Assembly (NCBI GenBank): GCA_001584585.1
Contig: LSYV01000038.1
Span: 404,762-468,761 of the forward strand
Source of the DNA: Gonium pectorale
Taxonomy: Eukaryota; Chlorophyta; Chlorophyceae; Chlamydomonadales; Volvocaceae
Length of the DNA stretch: 64,000 nt
Direction: 5' to 3'
Both the position numbers and the translations under genes were made by a program. Shown here piece by piece: positions 24,601 through 34,400 of the stretch (position 1 is the first letter of the stretch; the number at the start of each line of letters is the position of its first letter). The notes beneath the pieces are model-generated. The model was not told the origin of the DNA. It was given only the letters and a program-made list of their open reading frames with translations, and made no database searches.

Positions 24601-26903
24601 GGGCACCCCTTCCTGCGGGTCGTGGCGGGACGCCTGCACTGCGCGGAGTGACGCATTGGTCTCTCTCGTTTTTACCTTGGTTTCCTTGTTTGCCACCTCG
24701 CGTGATACCTGTGTGTGGGCCTGTCGACCGGTATGTGCTTTTTGCCGCTCGTGGTCGGGACTGGCTCCGGGATGGCGCGGGTTAGTGTCTCCACAGACAT
24801 GGTTGGACTTGTTGGGTGGCGGGCCTCTATTGTGCACGGCCCGTGTGTGGGTTTCTTCCCAACCAGCCTGGTTATCTTCCATTTTGGGGATTCGTCAGGC
24901 CGCACGTTTCCCCTTCCTCCGGAGGCCACGAAATTCGTTTGGCTGGGGACGAATTCGCCCTCACGGGACCGTGCCGTTTTCGTAAACGTTTCGAGGGGTG
25001 CTGCCAGTGGTGCAAAACGAAAACCGAATCATTACACACAAAAGCACCTGATACTTCACCGCCCATCAGGTTCACCACGAAACCGATGTAAATGAATCGG
25101 AACTGAGCACCTGGGCACACATCCAAGTAGGGGCCTTGTGAGATGTTGCCGCGGCCGTCCATGATTGGCGGCAGATGGGATCAGACCCGTACGTTTTGGG
25201 CTGTTTGCGGACCCTGGAATTCGTGTGGCTGACGACGATACGTGGCCTATCAGAATCTCATTTTTCTCAAGTCCGGGTCAAGTTCGCCCTCTCATTTTTC
25301 GTAAATCATGTCCACAACGAGGGGTGTTTTTGGAAAAAACGTTTAAGATAACCAGGCTGCGCGCTATGCTGCCTTTTGTTTCAGGCGTCGTTGGCCGCTA
25401 TGCTTGCAATGCACCAGCAGTGCACAGAGCTTATACAAGTTGGTTCGTGTATTCGTGTTCGCGCTACGCCTGTGTCTGTCCTATGTAACTGCCCACTGTA
25501 GCAATTCACTGTCATGCCCTAGGCCGCCTGGCGCTACGGCTACTGGATCCGAGACATGGCCCAGGAGTGCTACTCGGGCGTCCACCTCAGTCTGTACGTC
25601 CCCATCGGCATTGCCGCCGTCATCCTCGTTTGCTTGGCGCCCCCGGCTGGCTCATTCGCCCTGCTGTGGTTCCACCGTGGCAAGCTAACTCGCACTGACA
25701 TCCGACGGCGCTACGGCTTTCTGTACACTCGTTATAAGTGAGTGTCGGTACGGCGCATGTCACGTACGTGCGGACACGTTTTCATCCCCCTGATTGCTAG
25801 TACTTGAACACTGTTCGGGCTGTAAGTGCAGTCCAGTGATAGACGACTGATCGGATGCGAGTGTTGTACCTGGAAGCTTCTGGCCAAGCCGCCAACTCCC
25901 TGTGTCCCAAACAGGGAGAAGTACTTTTGGTGGGAGAGTGTGCTGATGCTGGAAGAGCTGGTCCTTGTTGCAGTCGAGGTGTTTGGCCGCTCCTTGCCTG
26001 AGGTCAGCCACCAGATCCTGCTCATGCTCGCCGCCTTCATTGCCATCTCGGTCGTCAACATGACCTGCGCGCCGGTTCGTAACCACGCCATCATCCTGCT
26101 TGAGTTCCTGTCGCTGGGCGTCCTCAGCCTCACCGTCACGCTCAGCCTGTACTTCGTCGTCAGCGATAACCTGCCTGTGGGGCCGGCGGTGAGCAGCGCG
26201 GCGGGGTACATACGGCAGCGGCCAATAGGGAGGTGCTCTGAGCCAAGACCATGCTCCCGTTGATTCGTTCTGTACGCGCGCCCGACCCATGGGTCGTTTT
26301 TCCTGCTCCCCCTCCACAGTTGCACATCTTCGTAATAATTAAAAAAGCGGATGTACCTAGAGTGCCCGCCCATCACAACCATACATGGATACTGCTGCCC
26401 TCATCTCTACCCCGATCTGGACCAACGGTAAACCTGCCTTACGCTGCATGCAGATGGCCGTGGGCCTGATAATCTTGATCATGAACACAGCCTTGCTGCT
26501 CGGCTTCATTGGGCTGCTTCTGAGGCACAGCTGGGACAAGATGTACAGCCGGGCTATAGGGCTGTTTAACTGCGTTGTCAACACAGCCAGGTTGGGCGAC
26601 AGAGGACAGCAGTCCAAGGATTCCCCTGGTGATTCGTCGTCGTTGCAGCCATCGTCTTCATGGGTGCGGCACCGCTCCTGGGGCGGCAGCAGCAGTGGCG
26701 GGGGCTCGTCCCGTCAGGACTCCAACCGGCGGCAGACCTCCAGGCAGCGGAGTGGGAAGGCAGGGCTGGAGCAAGTGGCAGAAGAAGAGAAGCCCGAGCC
26801 GGTGCAGGCGCAGGTGCAGGGCGCTCCCGTGCTTGACCACGACCTCGGTGTGGAGGGGGCGTTTGTCATCGTCACCCGCACGCCTGCCGCACCCCGCACC
26901 TGA
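3532..26903 (+). CDS. Gene A: giant mosaic surface protein with beta-helix and multi-pass C terminus
   Basis: My 34-exon model encodes about 3,845 aa. Exons: 3532-3613, 4013-4078, 4474-5070, 5349-5420, 6388-6549, 7083-7220, 7546-7683, 7834-8007, 8540-8706, 8950-8990, 9158-9597, 10020-10736, 11235-11790, 12037-12241, 12491-12757, 13057-13198, 13390-13983, 14309-14359, 14688-15256, 15419-15599, 15854-16443, 16686-18356, 19050-19503, 19582-19871, 19970-20197, 20539-20638, 20927-21141, 21317-21675, 21814-22048, 22146-22390, 22560-23412, 24231-24445 (or its copy 25523-25737), 25915-26188, 26454-26903. All introns are GT-AG and every junction keeps phase. Modules in order: signal peptide, ricin-B-like lectin, LysM, ShKT, PAN-like, SRCR, an orphan domain, Pro-rich linker, Pmp-like beta-helix, Cys-rich stalk, about seven membrane segments, cytoplasmic tail. 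Paralogues B and C support the second half exon by exon. The junction 21141/21317 is the least certain. The protein probably sits in the plasma membrane; its ligand is unknown. Confidence 0.85.
4474..5070 (+). other. Gene A exon 3: ricin-B-like lectin module
   Basis: This 199-codon phase 1-1 exon is Cys-rich. It holds a stretch reading CLNVWGSTIDVNLWRC followed by an (N/Q)xxW-like motif (NAIWS), which resembles the repeated CLDV-G...V-LW-C...QxW pattern of ricin-type beta-trefoil lectins. Further aromatic and Gly-rich strands follow, ending in an Asp/Cys-rich close. A carbohydrate-binding role is inferred from family resemblance. Only one clear QxW-type motif can be seen, so a degenerate trefoil or another beta fold remains possible. 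Confidence 0.55.
6388..6549 (+). other. Gene A exon 5: LysM module
   Basis: The exon encodes about 54 residues with the LysM pattern: an H-T-V start, a Cys-flanked 'DTCDTIAGQY' helix, 'ANPDIN', and a closing 'LQVGHRVCIP'. Pro-Cys spacing is as in eukaryotic LysM domains stabilised by disulfides. LysM domains bind N-acetylglucosamine polymers such as chitin and peptidoglycan, so a bacterial or cell-wall glycan ligand is plausible. Both flanking introns are phase 1, so this is a portable module. Confidence 0.75.
7083..7220 (+). other. Gene A exon 6: ShKT-like Cys-rich module
   Basis: About 46 residues carry six cysteines in ShKT-like spacing: C-A-D-x4-C-x-x-W-A-x-x-G-x-C, then a spacer, then C-P-K-S-C-G and a last Cys. 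The exon is phase 1-1. ShKT domains are small disulfide modules found in many secreted and surface proteins of protists and animals. The function here is unknown; protein-protein contact is likely. Confidence 0.65.
7546..8007 (+). other. Gene A exons 7-8: PAN/apple-like module plus Pro-rich linker
   Basis: Exon 7 (7546-7683) and exon 8 (7834-8007) together encode 'GYTFLAHQDHWGDDL', a Cys pair around 'AACDADCRCKSFNTGGY'-like sequence, and a later Cys before 'AGIYIKA'. The pattern of an early hydrophobic strand, a helix with CxxxCxC, then 'FN' is typical of PAN/apple-like modules in green algal surface proteins. Exon 8 ends in a run of Pro with Ser. Both exons are phase 1-1. The assignment rests on pattern only. 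Confidence 0.5.
8540..9597 (+). other. Gene A exons 9-11: Pro-rich linker and SRCR domain
   Basis: Exon 9 starts with a pherophorin-like Pro/Arg linker and then the first SRCR strand (LRLVNG...EGRLE). The 41-bp exon 10 (8950-8990) gives the 'GRFWSVCDD' strand, and exon 11 (9158-9597) gives 'AARVVCRQLGM', 'LDEVTCAGNE', 'LGQCVHSPWGVHDC' and 'EEVGVQCSG'. This is a complete scavenger receptor Cys-rich domain with its usual cysteines. SRCR domains act in ligand recognition. The rest of exon 11 leads into an unrecognised region with an N-terminal Cys pair. Confidence 0.9.
10020..10736 (+). other. Gene A exon 12: unrecognised 239-aa globular extracellular domain
   Basis: This large exon has no module I can name. 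It has two early cysteines, many aromatic residues, a YxxxxxGW strand pattern and alternating beta-like sequence, with no GGA repeats. Gene B lacks it. A jelly-roll or LamG-like fold would fit the strand pattern, but I cannot show that. Confidence 0.6.
11235..11790 (+). other. Gene A exon 13: pherophorin-like Pro-rich linker and entry to the beta-helix
   Basis: The first 65 or so codons are Pro-rich, ending in a run of about 14 consecutive Pro codons in CCN form. Hydroxyproline-rich rods of this kind are common in algal extracellular matrix proteins. The exon then enters the first coils of the beta-helix (HWGVVFQNLDYFTLVNST). The same junction is found in gene B at 30262-30718 (HWGLSFIGVNLTLVDST), which fixes where the shared body of the family begins. 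Confidence 0.75.
12037..18356 (+). other. Gene A exons 14-22: Pmp-like beta-helix domain
   Basis: Nine exons encode about 1,420 residues of coils with GGA(I/V/L), GGxxxV and (S/G)NxA motifs and many N-x-S/T sites. This matches right-handed parallel beta-helix proteins of the polymorphic-membrane-protein/pectate-lyase superfold. Exon 22 (16686-18356) alone encodes 557 residues. It contains five Arg followed by LLQ at about 17080-17099, a possible processing site. Several early exons are short and single-purpose (51, 142, 181 bp). Similar coils in B and their extracellular position point to an adhesive stalk. Confidence 0.85.
14484..14552 (+). repeat. Inverted repeat in gene A intron 18
   Basis: The arms at 14484-14506 and 14530-14552 are reverse complements over 23 nt with two mismatches, around a 23-nt loop. 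The intron RNA could form a strong hairpin just upstream of a CATG tract (14570-14591) and of a duplicated copy of the true 3' splice site context. Confidence 0.8.
19050..21675 (+). other. Gene A exons 23-28: Cys-rich stalk before the membrane
   Basis: These exons encode a beta-rich region (WPHLTIHGWPGEYVLVL), then Cys-rich EGF-like or ephrin-receptor-like elements: 'WLSCAQCEAGRFSLW', 'CMPCPSHAFCPGG', 'GYWHSAPDSAFFHRCP' and 'GYTSNLCATCVPGHFINAEFECR'. The motif C-P-x-x-A-x-C-x-G-G followed by G-Y-W is typical of Cys-rich repeats preceding the membrane module in protist giant surface proteins. Gene B (39261-41326) and gene C (63160-63521) match it exon for exon. The end of exon 27 and start of exon 28 are ambiguous because an alternative phase-2 donor lies near 21061. 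Confidence 0.8.
23572..24067. mobile_element. hAT-like MITE in gene A intron 31
   Basis: The 496-bp element starts CAGCCTGGTTATCTT and ends with its exact reverse complement AAGATAACCAGGCTG. It is flanked on both sides by the direct repeat CGCGCTAT (23564-23571 and 24068-24075). An 8-bp target duplication and CAG termini fit the hAT superfamily. No transposase frame is present. Inside, two diverged half-units share TTCGCCCTC...TTTTCGTAAA...CGAGGGGTG, so the element itself arose by an internal duplication. The matching introns in B and C lack it. Confidence 0.85.
23572..24561 (+). repeat. 990-bp duplicated block, copy 1 (MITE, exon 32 and flanking intron)
   Basis: This stretch recurs at 24864-25853, offset 1,292 bp, with at least one base difference (near 23773/25065). 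It ends directly at the N gap. It contains the MITE and the exon encoding the RYGFLYTRYK membrane segment. Using both exon copies in one transcript would break the frame, because the exon enters in phase 0 and leaves in phase 2. Confidence 0.9.
24562..24581. other. Assembly gap (20 N)
   Basis: Twenty N, probably a scaffold gap of unknown true size. It falls inside the intron after exon 32, at the end of the first copy of the 990-bp block. Confidence 0.99.
24582..24863. other. Orphan 282-bp segment between gap and MITE copy 2
   Basis: This sequence has no counterpart in the introns of B or C and does not carry the CGCGCTAT target repeat at its junction with the MITE. It ends exactly where the MITE terminus begins (24864). 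It may be the flank of another copy of the same MITE family joined here by the assembler. No coding or known element is recognisable. Confidence 0.6.
24864..25853 (+). repeat. 990-bp duplicated block, copy 2
   Basis: Near-identical to 23572-24561. The second MITE copy (24864-25359) has the right-hand target repeat CGCGCTAT (25360-25367) but not the left-hand one. Downstream it runs on without a break into the intron and exon 33, so this copy is the one joined to the 3' half of gene A. Confidence 0.9.
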
Positions 26904-28445
26904 GCTGTGCCCTGAAAGGGACGGCGGCTGGTGGGCACAAGCCTGTTGGCCCCGCCGCCTTCCCATGTCCAGGTTGAGTTACTGTTTGGCGCAGATAGTC
27001 GAGAGATGCAGGCAGTGCGCGGCAGAGACACAAGTCACGGTGCTGTGAATGGTTGCCCTGAAACTGCGTTGTGCCGCACAATTTCATGCTTGGGGTGGCC
27101 AATTTCATGATTGTAAATGGGCAGCATACATACAACGCAGATGCTGACAGCAGTCACTGTGCGTGTGTGTCCTATTTAGTTGGGGCTGAAAGGGGCGCAA
27201 TCCGTTAAGGCGGGTTGACAATAAGGCTTGTACAGTGTGCAGGGTCGACCTTTTGTGAGTGCGCCGCCTTCATAAGTGCGTGCAGGGTTGCCTTACTTCG
27301 AGCGTGTGCGTGCCTTCCTGATAGGCAAGTTTTTGCGGGGCTGATATGGTAGATATGTTTATTTTGTCAAGGCTTTGCGCGCGTTACCTTTGTAGTAGCG
27401 CAACAACCACCATCCACGCACCACACCGTATGTGCGTATGTGCGTAGCTGCCACTAGTACTGGTTTGGTGCGGGTAACTGCCTTGTTACTTCGCTGCTAT
27501 GCGGCCGCCTTAATGTAGATACGCCACGCTCCTTCTCGGGGCGGGGAGACCGGATGAGGGGAGACCTGGACCGGCCGCTGCCTAGTGTTAGGAAGTGTAG
27601 ACACGTTTGCTGCTCGCAAGCAAGCGTCCTTGCAGGCTGCTGGTTGTAACAAAAATAATCTGAAAAAGCTTAAAGGGGCGCAACCCAGCCACAGACGCAT
27701 GGGGAATGGCATTTGCCCGCCATGAAGTAAGCGCATGCGCCTCACTTGGGCCCACAGCGCCCAGGCAGCGCCCGACTCTATCGCAAGTAAGGCTGACTCG
27801 CTTCATCCGCGCATCTATCCGGTGTACGTGTCGTGCGTTAGGCGGCGGCTCGTGGAAGAGAACCACGCCGCTGGCTGCCGTACGGCCTGTACGTGTGCAT
27901 GTACGACAACACACACGGCGCATTCTCCTCCACCGCTCCCACCGCTCGCTCTCACCGCAAATAGACCAAAGCCGCAACCGAGGCATTCAGGATGCGGCGA
28001 AGACTCCATAGCCTACAGCAACAACCTCCTGAGCTCGCCCGACAATCACGCGTGACGTACGGACGGTCCTGCGACAGGACCGGCCTCACTGATCAAAGAC
28101 GCAGGGAAGCCTACCTGCTGAAGTTTGCCGCCGAAGAAGAAGAAAGAGCTGAAGAGCATTTGTACACGGTAGCGGCGCGAATGGTTCCGGAGCTTTGGCC
28201 CTCTCTTCAACCTCGCTTTAAACGGCCAGCTGCAGGTGCAAATCATAACACTAACAAACTAGCAAATTAAAGTATGCACCCACTAAAGCGACCAGCTCTG
28301 GTACTATTGTTGCTTGTTGCTTCGGTGACAACATTGAATTGCATATCATTCAACGGTCGGTATGGGGTGTTCTGGACTTGATGCGCTATCAGTAGAAGTG
28401 TGTGGTCACCGCTCCTCACGCGCTCATTCTTACTCGCAGCTCGTG
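26904..28445. other. Gene A 3' region and A-B spacer; no further gene seen
   Basis: The first 200-odd bases are the likely 3' UTR of gene A. The remainder has short overlapping frames on both strands with no domains or splice continuity. The promoter of gene B should lie in the right part. Confidence 0.5.
27112..27116 (+). terminator. Chlorophyte-type polyadenylation signal TGTAA for gene A
   Basis: TGTAA lies 209 bp after the stop codon. TGTAA is the usual near-upstream poly(A) signal in chlamydomonad and volvocine algae. Cleavage would be expected some 10-20 bases downstream. Confidence 0.6.
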
Positions 28446-31400
28446 ATGCTCACAACAAATTCAATTATGTGGAAAAGCTTATCGCTCGTGCTAGTGCCGG
28501 TCGTCCTGACTTGGCGGGTACGTGCTGATCTTCCTCCGCTCCACCGCCCCCCTGGCTCTCCCAACTTCTTTTGTCCCTCCTCCCCCTCCCCCGCCACCCC
28601 TCTGCTCTGAATTCTCGAGCAATAGTCTCCTCTCCTGACTCCAGGAGGTGAATCTTCCGGCCTCTAGCATGCACCCAGCGTAACGCTCACTACAAGGATA
28701 TACTGCTGCATGCCTCCTGACCAGCCCCTTGCTCTCGCCCCTTGCTTTATTTTCTGCCAGGCTGGTCCCATACTTACTCTTGCTCTTCAGCATCTCACAT
28801 CATCATGAGTCGCCCCCCCCCCGCAGCATGATGATTCCCTTATTACATGGAATTACCCCCCTAGGATGGTGCGGATCCACCGCCAGTCCACCCCAGCCCC
28901 AGCCGCACACAGCAGCCCAGACATTTGCCTGCACCCTTCAATTGCACGAGCCTGTATTAAAAAACGATCATGGGCTGCATCGATCGTACGCATTGCCACG
29001 CGCGCCAATCGATTCATTGGTGTCCCTTGCGTGCAGAACGCTTGAAGCTGCGGCTCAGGACGATCGGCAGCAGAGCCCAGACTAAGCCGCGCATCCGCCG
29101 CAACGAAAGGGAAGCCATAAGCAGGCGCAGCGCTGCTGATGCTGATGGTCAGGGTGAGAGTCCAACTAACGTAATGATGCACGCACGTCAGCTGGCATAC
29201 ATTCTTCCATCCCCTCATGTATGCAGGTAATGTAGCTAGCTGCCATGCGCTGTCTACACCTCAAGTACCGTACCATAACAGACCCTGTGTGCATACCGGT
29301 TACCTGCATGTGTGTCAGGCTTCCACTCACGTCTGATTCGTACTTGACATCCAGTCACCGCCTGCCGACGTGCTTGATAAGCGCCCTAGGCCCATTCGAT
29401 TCAACCGCCCAGCCTCGTCCCTCCATCCCTTCCCCCTTGTCTTGCCTCCAGGACCCCCGGAAATTGGGACGACACCGCCGCCACCGCCACCACCGCCACC
29501 ACCACCGCCACCGTCGTCAACAGGTGAATCCCCACGGCCCTTTGGCCGTCACGCGCGCTAACGTACCGTTTTTTAGCTACCCCAGCCTTGTTAACTATCT
29601 ACAACAAGGACACTTTTGCGCAGGGACGACCGAAATGGTTGTGCGGTATGCTTGTACTAGTGGTGATAGATGGTGCCGGACAGGGATAGAGCTGCGTGGT
29701 GCCACTTGCTTGCCGCCTGCAGTGAATCTTGAATCTACAGATGACCTGTCCGCATTGCTTGCAGACTGTATGTACGGTAATGTATGGGTGCACCGTCAAG
29801 CACGTACGTACAGCGGTCCGCAGCTGCCGTTTGACATGCATGTTTGCAAAAGCCAGGTTTTATTCCGCGCCGATCGATGTCACCCACTTGGCAGCCACAA
29901 CCATGCCTCTCCGTCCCCTTCCTCCCTTGCCGCCTTCAAATTGCCTTGCATCCAGGACTCCCGCCAGATGACGTTGCGCTACCGCTGCCGCCGCCACCAC
30001 CGCCACCCTCGTCAGCAGCAGGTGAAGCCTCGCCCGGCCCCGTTCCTCCCTGCCGCGTTATATGCCGCCTTCTACCTGACCCTTCTTAGCTGTCTCCATA
30101 CATTCAGTTAGGCCGCTGCCGTACCTAGCCGGGCCTATGTCTTTCGATGGTGCTGCTGATGGTGCGGAATAGGGGCACATATGCATAGATGGTGCGTGCA
30201 AGCCAGTTGCTTGCCGCCTGTTATTGTACCTGTAACCCACAGATGGCCTTACTTGGTGCAGGCTGCAATAACAGCAGAAGTATGGGCATCTTCACCTACG
30301 GCGGCCCGCAGCTGCCGTATCTGCACAGCCCCCGACCAACGCCTGCCATTGAGTGCAAGTACCAGTTACTGGGCGGGCTTCAAGACGGTTTAGACGGTGC
30401 AGCTGTGAAGGCGCGCCTCCACTGCACCAATCGTGGCATCAGTGCAGCCACTACTCCAGTGCCGGCGGGCAGCAGTGTCACCATAAGTCTTGCCGTTGGG
30501 CCCCAGCTGAATCGCAGCCTAGTGTACAGCGGCGATGGCGTATCCTACAACATTTCAGGTGTAAGCGACGGCACCGACGACAGGGGGCGCAGCACTGACG
30601 ACGACAGCGTCCGACAGAAGCATTGGGGCTTGTCCTTCATCGGCGTTAACCTGACTCTGGTGGACTCCACCATCCAAGATGTTCTGCTCAGTGCGACGGG
30701 GCCCATCCTGGCGTGCTGGTGGGGGCCCTGGGCCGGGCGGGTGGGACGGTACACCCAAACCGACAACAAAAGCTGTGCTCACGCCGACAGGGGCCGATCG
30801 ATCTTTCTGTTACAACATATGTATGCCCACCTAGCTATACTGAGGCGCACAACCGATGCTACTGCTGCTGCAATTCTGATCCTCATGCATAGCGTGCTGT
30901 GCACCTGTGCTTGCTGTGCGTGTGCAGGGGCTGTCCGGAGCTTACTTTCCGAAACGTAACAGTGGGGCGCCTGGCGGCCCCCAACAACCATGGCGATGAA
31001 ACTATTATCTTCGGCGCAGCTGCGGCTACCGGCGTGCACACTGCCAGCATGGAGGGCTTCAGCTGCTCCGAAGTAGCGGGGGCAAGCCACTGGGCCTGCC
31101 TGCAAGTCGACTTCCAGGTGTGTGGGGGCGTCGGTGCGGGGCGTGCTCCCGATAGATGCCATTCCTTAGCTGTGCAGTATGGGTGTTGGATGCGCAACCT
31201 GGCACTCTCATCAACCCCCAACTTTGTTCCCTTTTGCAGAAGAACGCAGCGTCTATCTCATTCAACCGCTCGGTATTTGAGAACAACAGCGTCAGCTCCT
31301 ACATGGGTGCTGGAGCCCTCGTCCTTACGTCTGCGCAAGGTTCGCAAGAGGCCCATGATGGTGCCAGCGCGGCCTTCGCAATCCGCATATCGAACAGCCG

Positions 31401-34400
31401 CCTGGCTGGGAACACGGGCGGCTCAGGGTCGGCGCTCTACAGCTCCGTCCCATTGAGGGTGGGTGCCGGGGGTGTGTGTCAGGTTGGGGCTGCCACGCAA
31501 GTAAGCGCACGACAGCATTCAATGCGTCAGCAGGCCGCCTTGCTTGAAAGCGCACATGTATGTTTGTGCCACACATGTGATGAAACGGTGCGGCGCTCCA
31601 AGGACATTAAATGCATTCCTGCCATTTTAATTACCTCCTTCTTCATGGCTTATCTTGCAGGAGATGGACCTTATCCAGAGTCACATCAGCGATCATCGCA
31701 GTACGTTCCTCGGGTACGTTCATTACTTTTCGCAATTGCACGTGGCGTGCCTAATGACCCGTATGTACATGGCTTGCTTTCCACAGGACATCTGGTGGCG
31801 GTGCTGTGCACATTGTTCAACCCACTCCGCATGCGACAGCCGCCATTCGGCTGCATGGAACTAAGCTGGAGCGCAACATGATTGAGTGCGGGTCCGGTAG
31901 GTATTCAGCCATCATGTGCGGTGTGCTAGTGCGGAGTGCTGTATGCATGGTACGGCTAGTGGGGCCTGGTAGGGCTAGTGGGGCGCTCTGCATTGGCTTT
32001 ACTGAGCTAGCTCGGCTCGTAGTCAGTCCACTGCAAAAACTGGATAATGCTCACACGCGTGTGAAGGGGCGGCGGACCTTGCCGCGTACCCGCTACCTCC
32101 CCTAGAAAGCTCCGCAATGAAAATGGCCGCACACTGCCTTAGAACAGCCTCCACATCCAAAGCCTAGAAACGTTGCGTCGTAATCAGCTCTCTGCTGCCT
32201 TTGGCGTTTCTACCCGCACATACCTCAGCTGTGTGCCATTTCTTCCCGCCAATTTTCACGGTGCTGCAGGGGGTGCTATCTACCTCATGGGCAGTATCAC
32301 GACACTTGCTGTTAGCGGTGGCAGCTTGATAACTGAAAACCGCGCACGTTTCGGTAAGGCTGATGCACCCCCTACCTAAAGCTGAACGATTAGCACCGCA
32401 CGATGTATGCCACACATTCCCACAGCGGTGTGTTTGCATTCATCATTCCTTTGCTCACATCAACGGTATCCCTCATGCATGTACGGGGCAGTCCGGCGTG
32501 CTTGCTTTGGGCACGTCCGGTGATAGCCTCCCTACCTGTCACATACGGCGGTAGCCTCGCTCCCCGCCCTTCATTCATTTCATCATGCAGGCGGCGCGAT
32601 TGGCATTGACGGGTCGGTCAGAGACCTCACGGTTGACGGCAACAGTACGATATCTGGAAACGGCGCCGATGGTGACGGTAGCGGTGAGACGTACGTTTGG
32701 CGCCGTGTGATGCATGTCCTGCTTCATTCCTTGGTCAACTAAACATGCATGCGGGTTTCGGTGCCCGGGGCCTTGCATGTTGCGTGCGGTGGCCATTCAG
32801 GCGCTGAAAGAAAGCTGCCGCCTAGCCGGCGTCTCATCCGCAGGTGCATCCACCAGCAGCTTGTTTTGCGCAGCGCACACACTGTGTAGGCTACCGCGCA
32901 GCAGTGTGCGCAGCAATCCGCCCCTACCTGCCTATCGACCCCGCCCGCGTAGTGCCTCGATAATCCACTCCCAATAGCTGCGGGCGGAGTCGATATGGAC
33001 GGATTTAGTATATAGAGGCATGCGCTTGTGTGATGCTTGGGCACGTATGCAGGTGGTGCCATCTACGTCTCCGACGCGGTTGGCCGGATTGCAGTCCAGG
33101 GCGGAAGCGCCATCACAGACAACACCTCAGACTTTGATGGTACGTGTATTCGTGTGGATGGGTATTTTCTCCCGGTCAGCGTGTCGATCGCCCACTCCTG
33201 CATTCTGAGCGGCTGCGTGGATCTAGTGGATCGATCGATCGCCCTGTATGCCGTCCCCGCCTCCACATACAGCAATCAATGCACGGCGCAATGGTGCGCA
33301 GGGTGCAAGTGTGGCCATCAGCTCTGCCCAGCCAGTGTATGCCAGGGGCCTTCTAGCTACCGACTCGGCCGTCCCTCCTTTTGCACCTTATTATACGTGG
33401 ACCCCTTGTACGTTGACGTCCATGAACCCAGCTAGTGCGCTTGTGGCCCAGGATAACGCATTCTAAACCCTTAGAGTGCGGTATCCGTCCATCCATCCAG
33501 CCAGCCACTGATTGCTGTAGCCTCCTCGTTCCCTCCTGCAGGTGGCGCCGTCTACGTCAAGAAGAACGTCACGAGTATCACGGTGGACGGTAACAGCACA
33601 ATATCTGGCAACCATGCTTTCGCTGGTGGTGAGACGTTTTAGCAGCTGATTGCGTGTCTCAACTCCTAGCTGTAGGCTGTCTGGCTTGCTGTCTGCCTAC
33701 TGGCAATGCGGGGGGAGTGTTTCTGGCGGGCGGGACGATGGCCTGTCACCTTGGACGTGGAGGCCGCGGCCATCTGGGCGCTGGATGCTGCCATCCAAAC
33801 GCCGTATCCGTATGTTTACTTGTCCACAAGCTTCGTCGTGCCAGCCCTTCCAAGCAAAGCTTGACTTGGTTTGCAATCAATTTTGGAAGTGCCATCTTAA
33901 GCACCATGCCACTTTGCTGAGTGGTTTTTGGATGTATGTTGCCATCGCCATGCACAGCGCCATGATGCGCATGATGCCATGATGTGCATATTGCTGCCGA
34001 CGCTGGCGGTCAATGATGTGCAGAATGCAAGTGGGGCCATTGGCTGTATCTAATCTATATCCAGCAGTGACGTACGGTTCGGTGTAATCTTCTGCTCAAC
34101 CCATGCACATAGACATGTATGCGCAAACCCTCCCCTTGTACGGGAAGGCCATGAATCATCAAGCATGTGAGTATTACACAGTGTGCAACACTATGCTCGT
34201 GGCCTGGCGTAGAGTCCATTAACATCCCTACTGTTTATGGCCTTAGCCTCCCGCTCATTCCATTATACAGGCGGCGCCATCTGCGTTTACGGTTCGGTCC
34301 GAAACCTCACGATTGACGGCAACAGCTTAATATCTGGCAATCATGCCGATGGCGGTGTTGGTAAGATGTTCACCATACCTGTCCTTTGTCAGACGGCGGG

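Larger units (their letters stand above)
21814..26903 (+). other. Gene A exons 29-34: multi-pass membrane module and cytoplasmic tail
   Basis: Hydrophobic segments: exon 29 (ALAVLAFLVGVALVLYTLF), exon 30 (LLGALLVPCATVAMCLAAW), exon 31 (VFIIAVFILYPGWAQAAL), exon 32 (YVPIGIAAVILVCLAPPAG), two in exon 33 (ILLMLAAFIAISVVNM and LLEFLSLGVLSLTVTLSLYF) and exon 34 (VGLIILIMNTALLLGFIGLL). Conserved marks are YPGWAQAALSVFAC, RRYGFLYTRYK and YFWWESVLMLEEL. Modules with an YPG motif, a D/E-C-H entry, a GFLY-x-x-Y motif and a WWE motif close many giant EGF/beta-helix proteins in protists and are often likened to TRP/PKD-type channels. That likeness is from memory, not tested. Exon 31 also carries a Ser/Arg-rich loop of about 230 residues; exon 34 ends in a Gln/Arg/Ser tail. 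Confidence 0.85.

Noticed and set aside
24231..25737. Two successive copies of the RYGFLYTRYK exon as a real extra membrane segment in gene A
   Set aside because: The exon enters in phase 0 and leaves in phase 2, so using both copies shifts the frame. B and C have one copy, and an N gap lies between the two.
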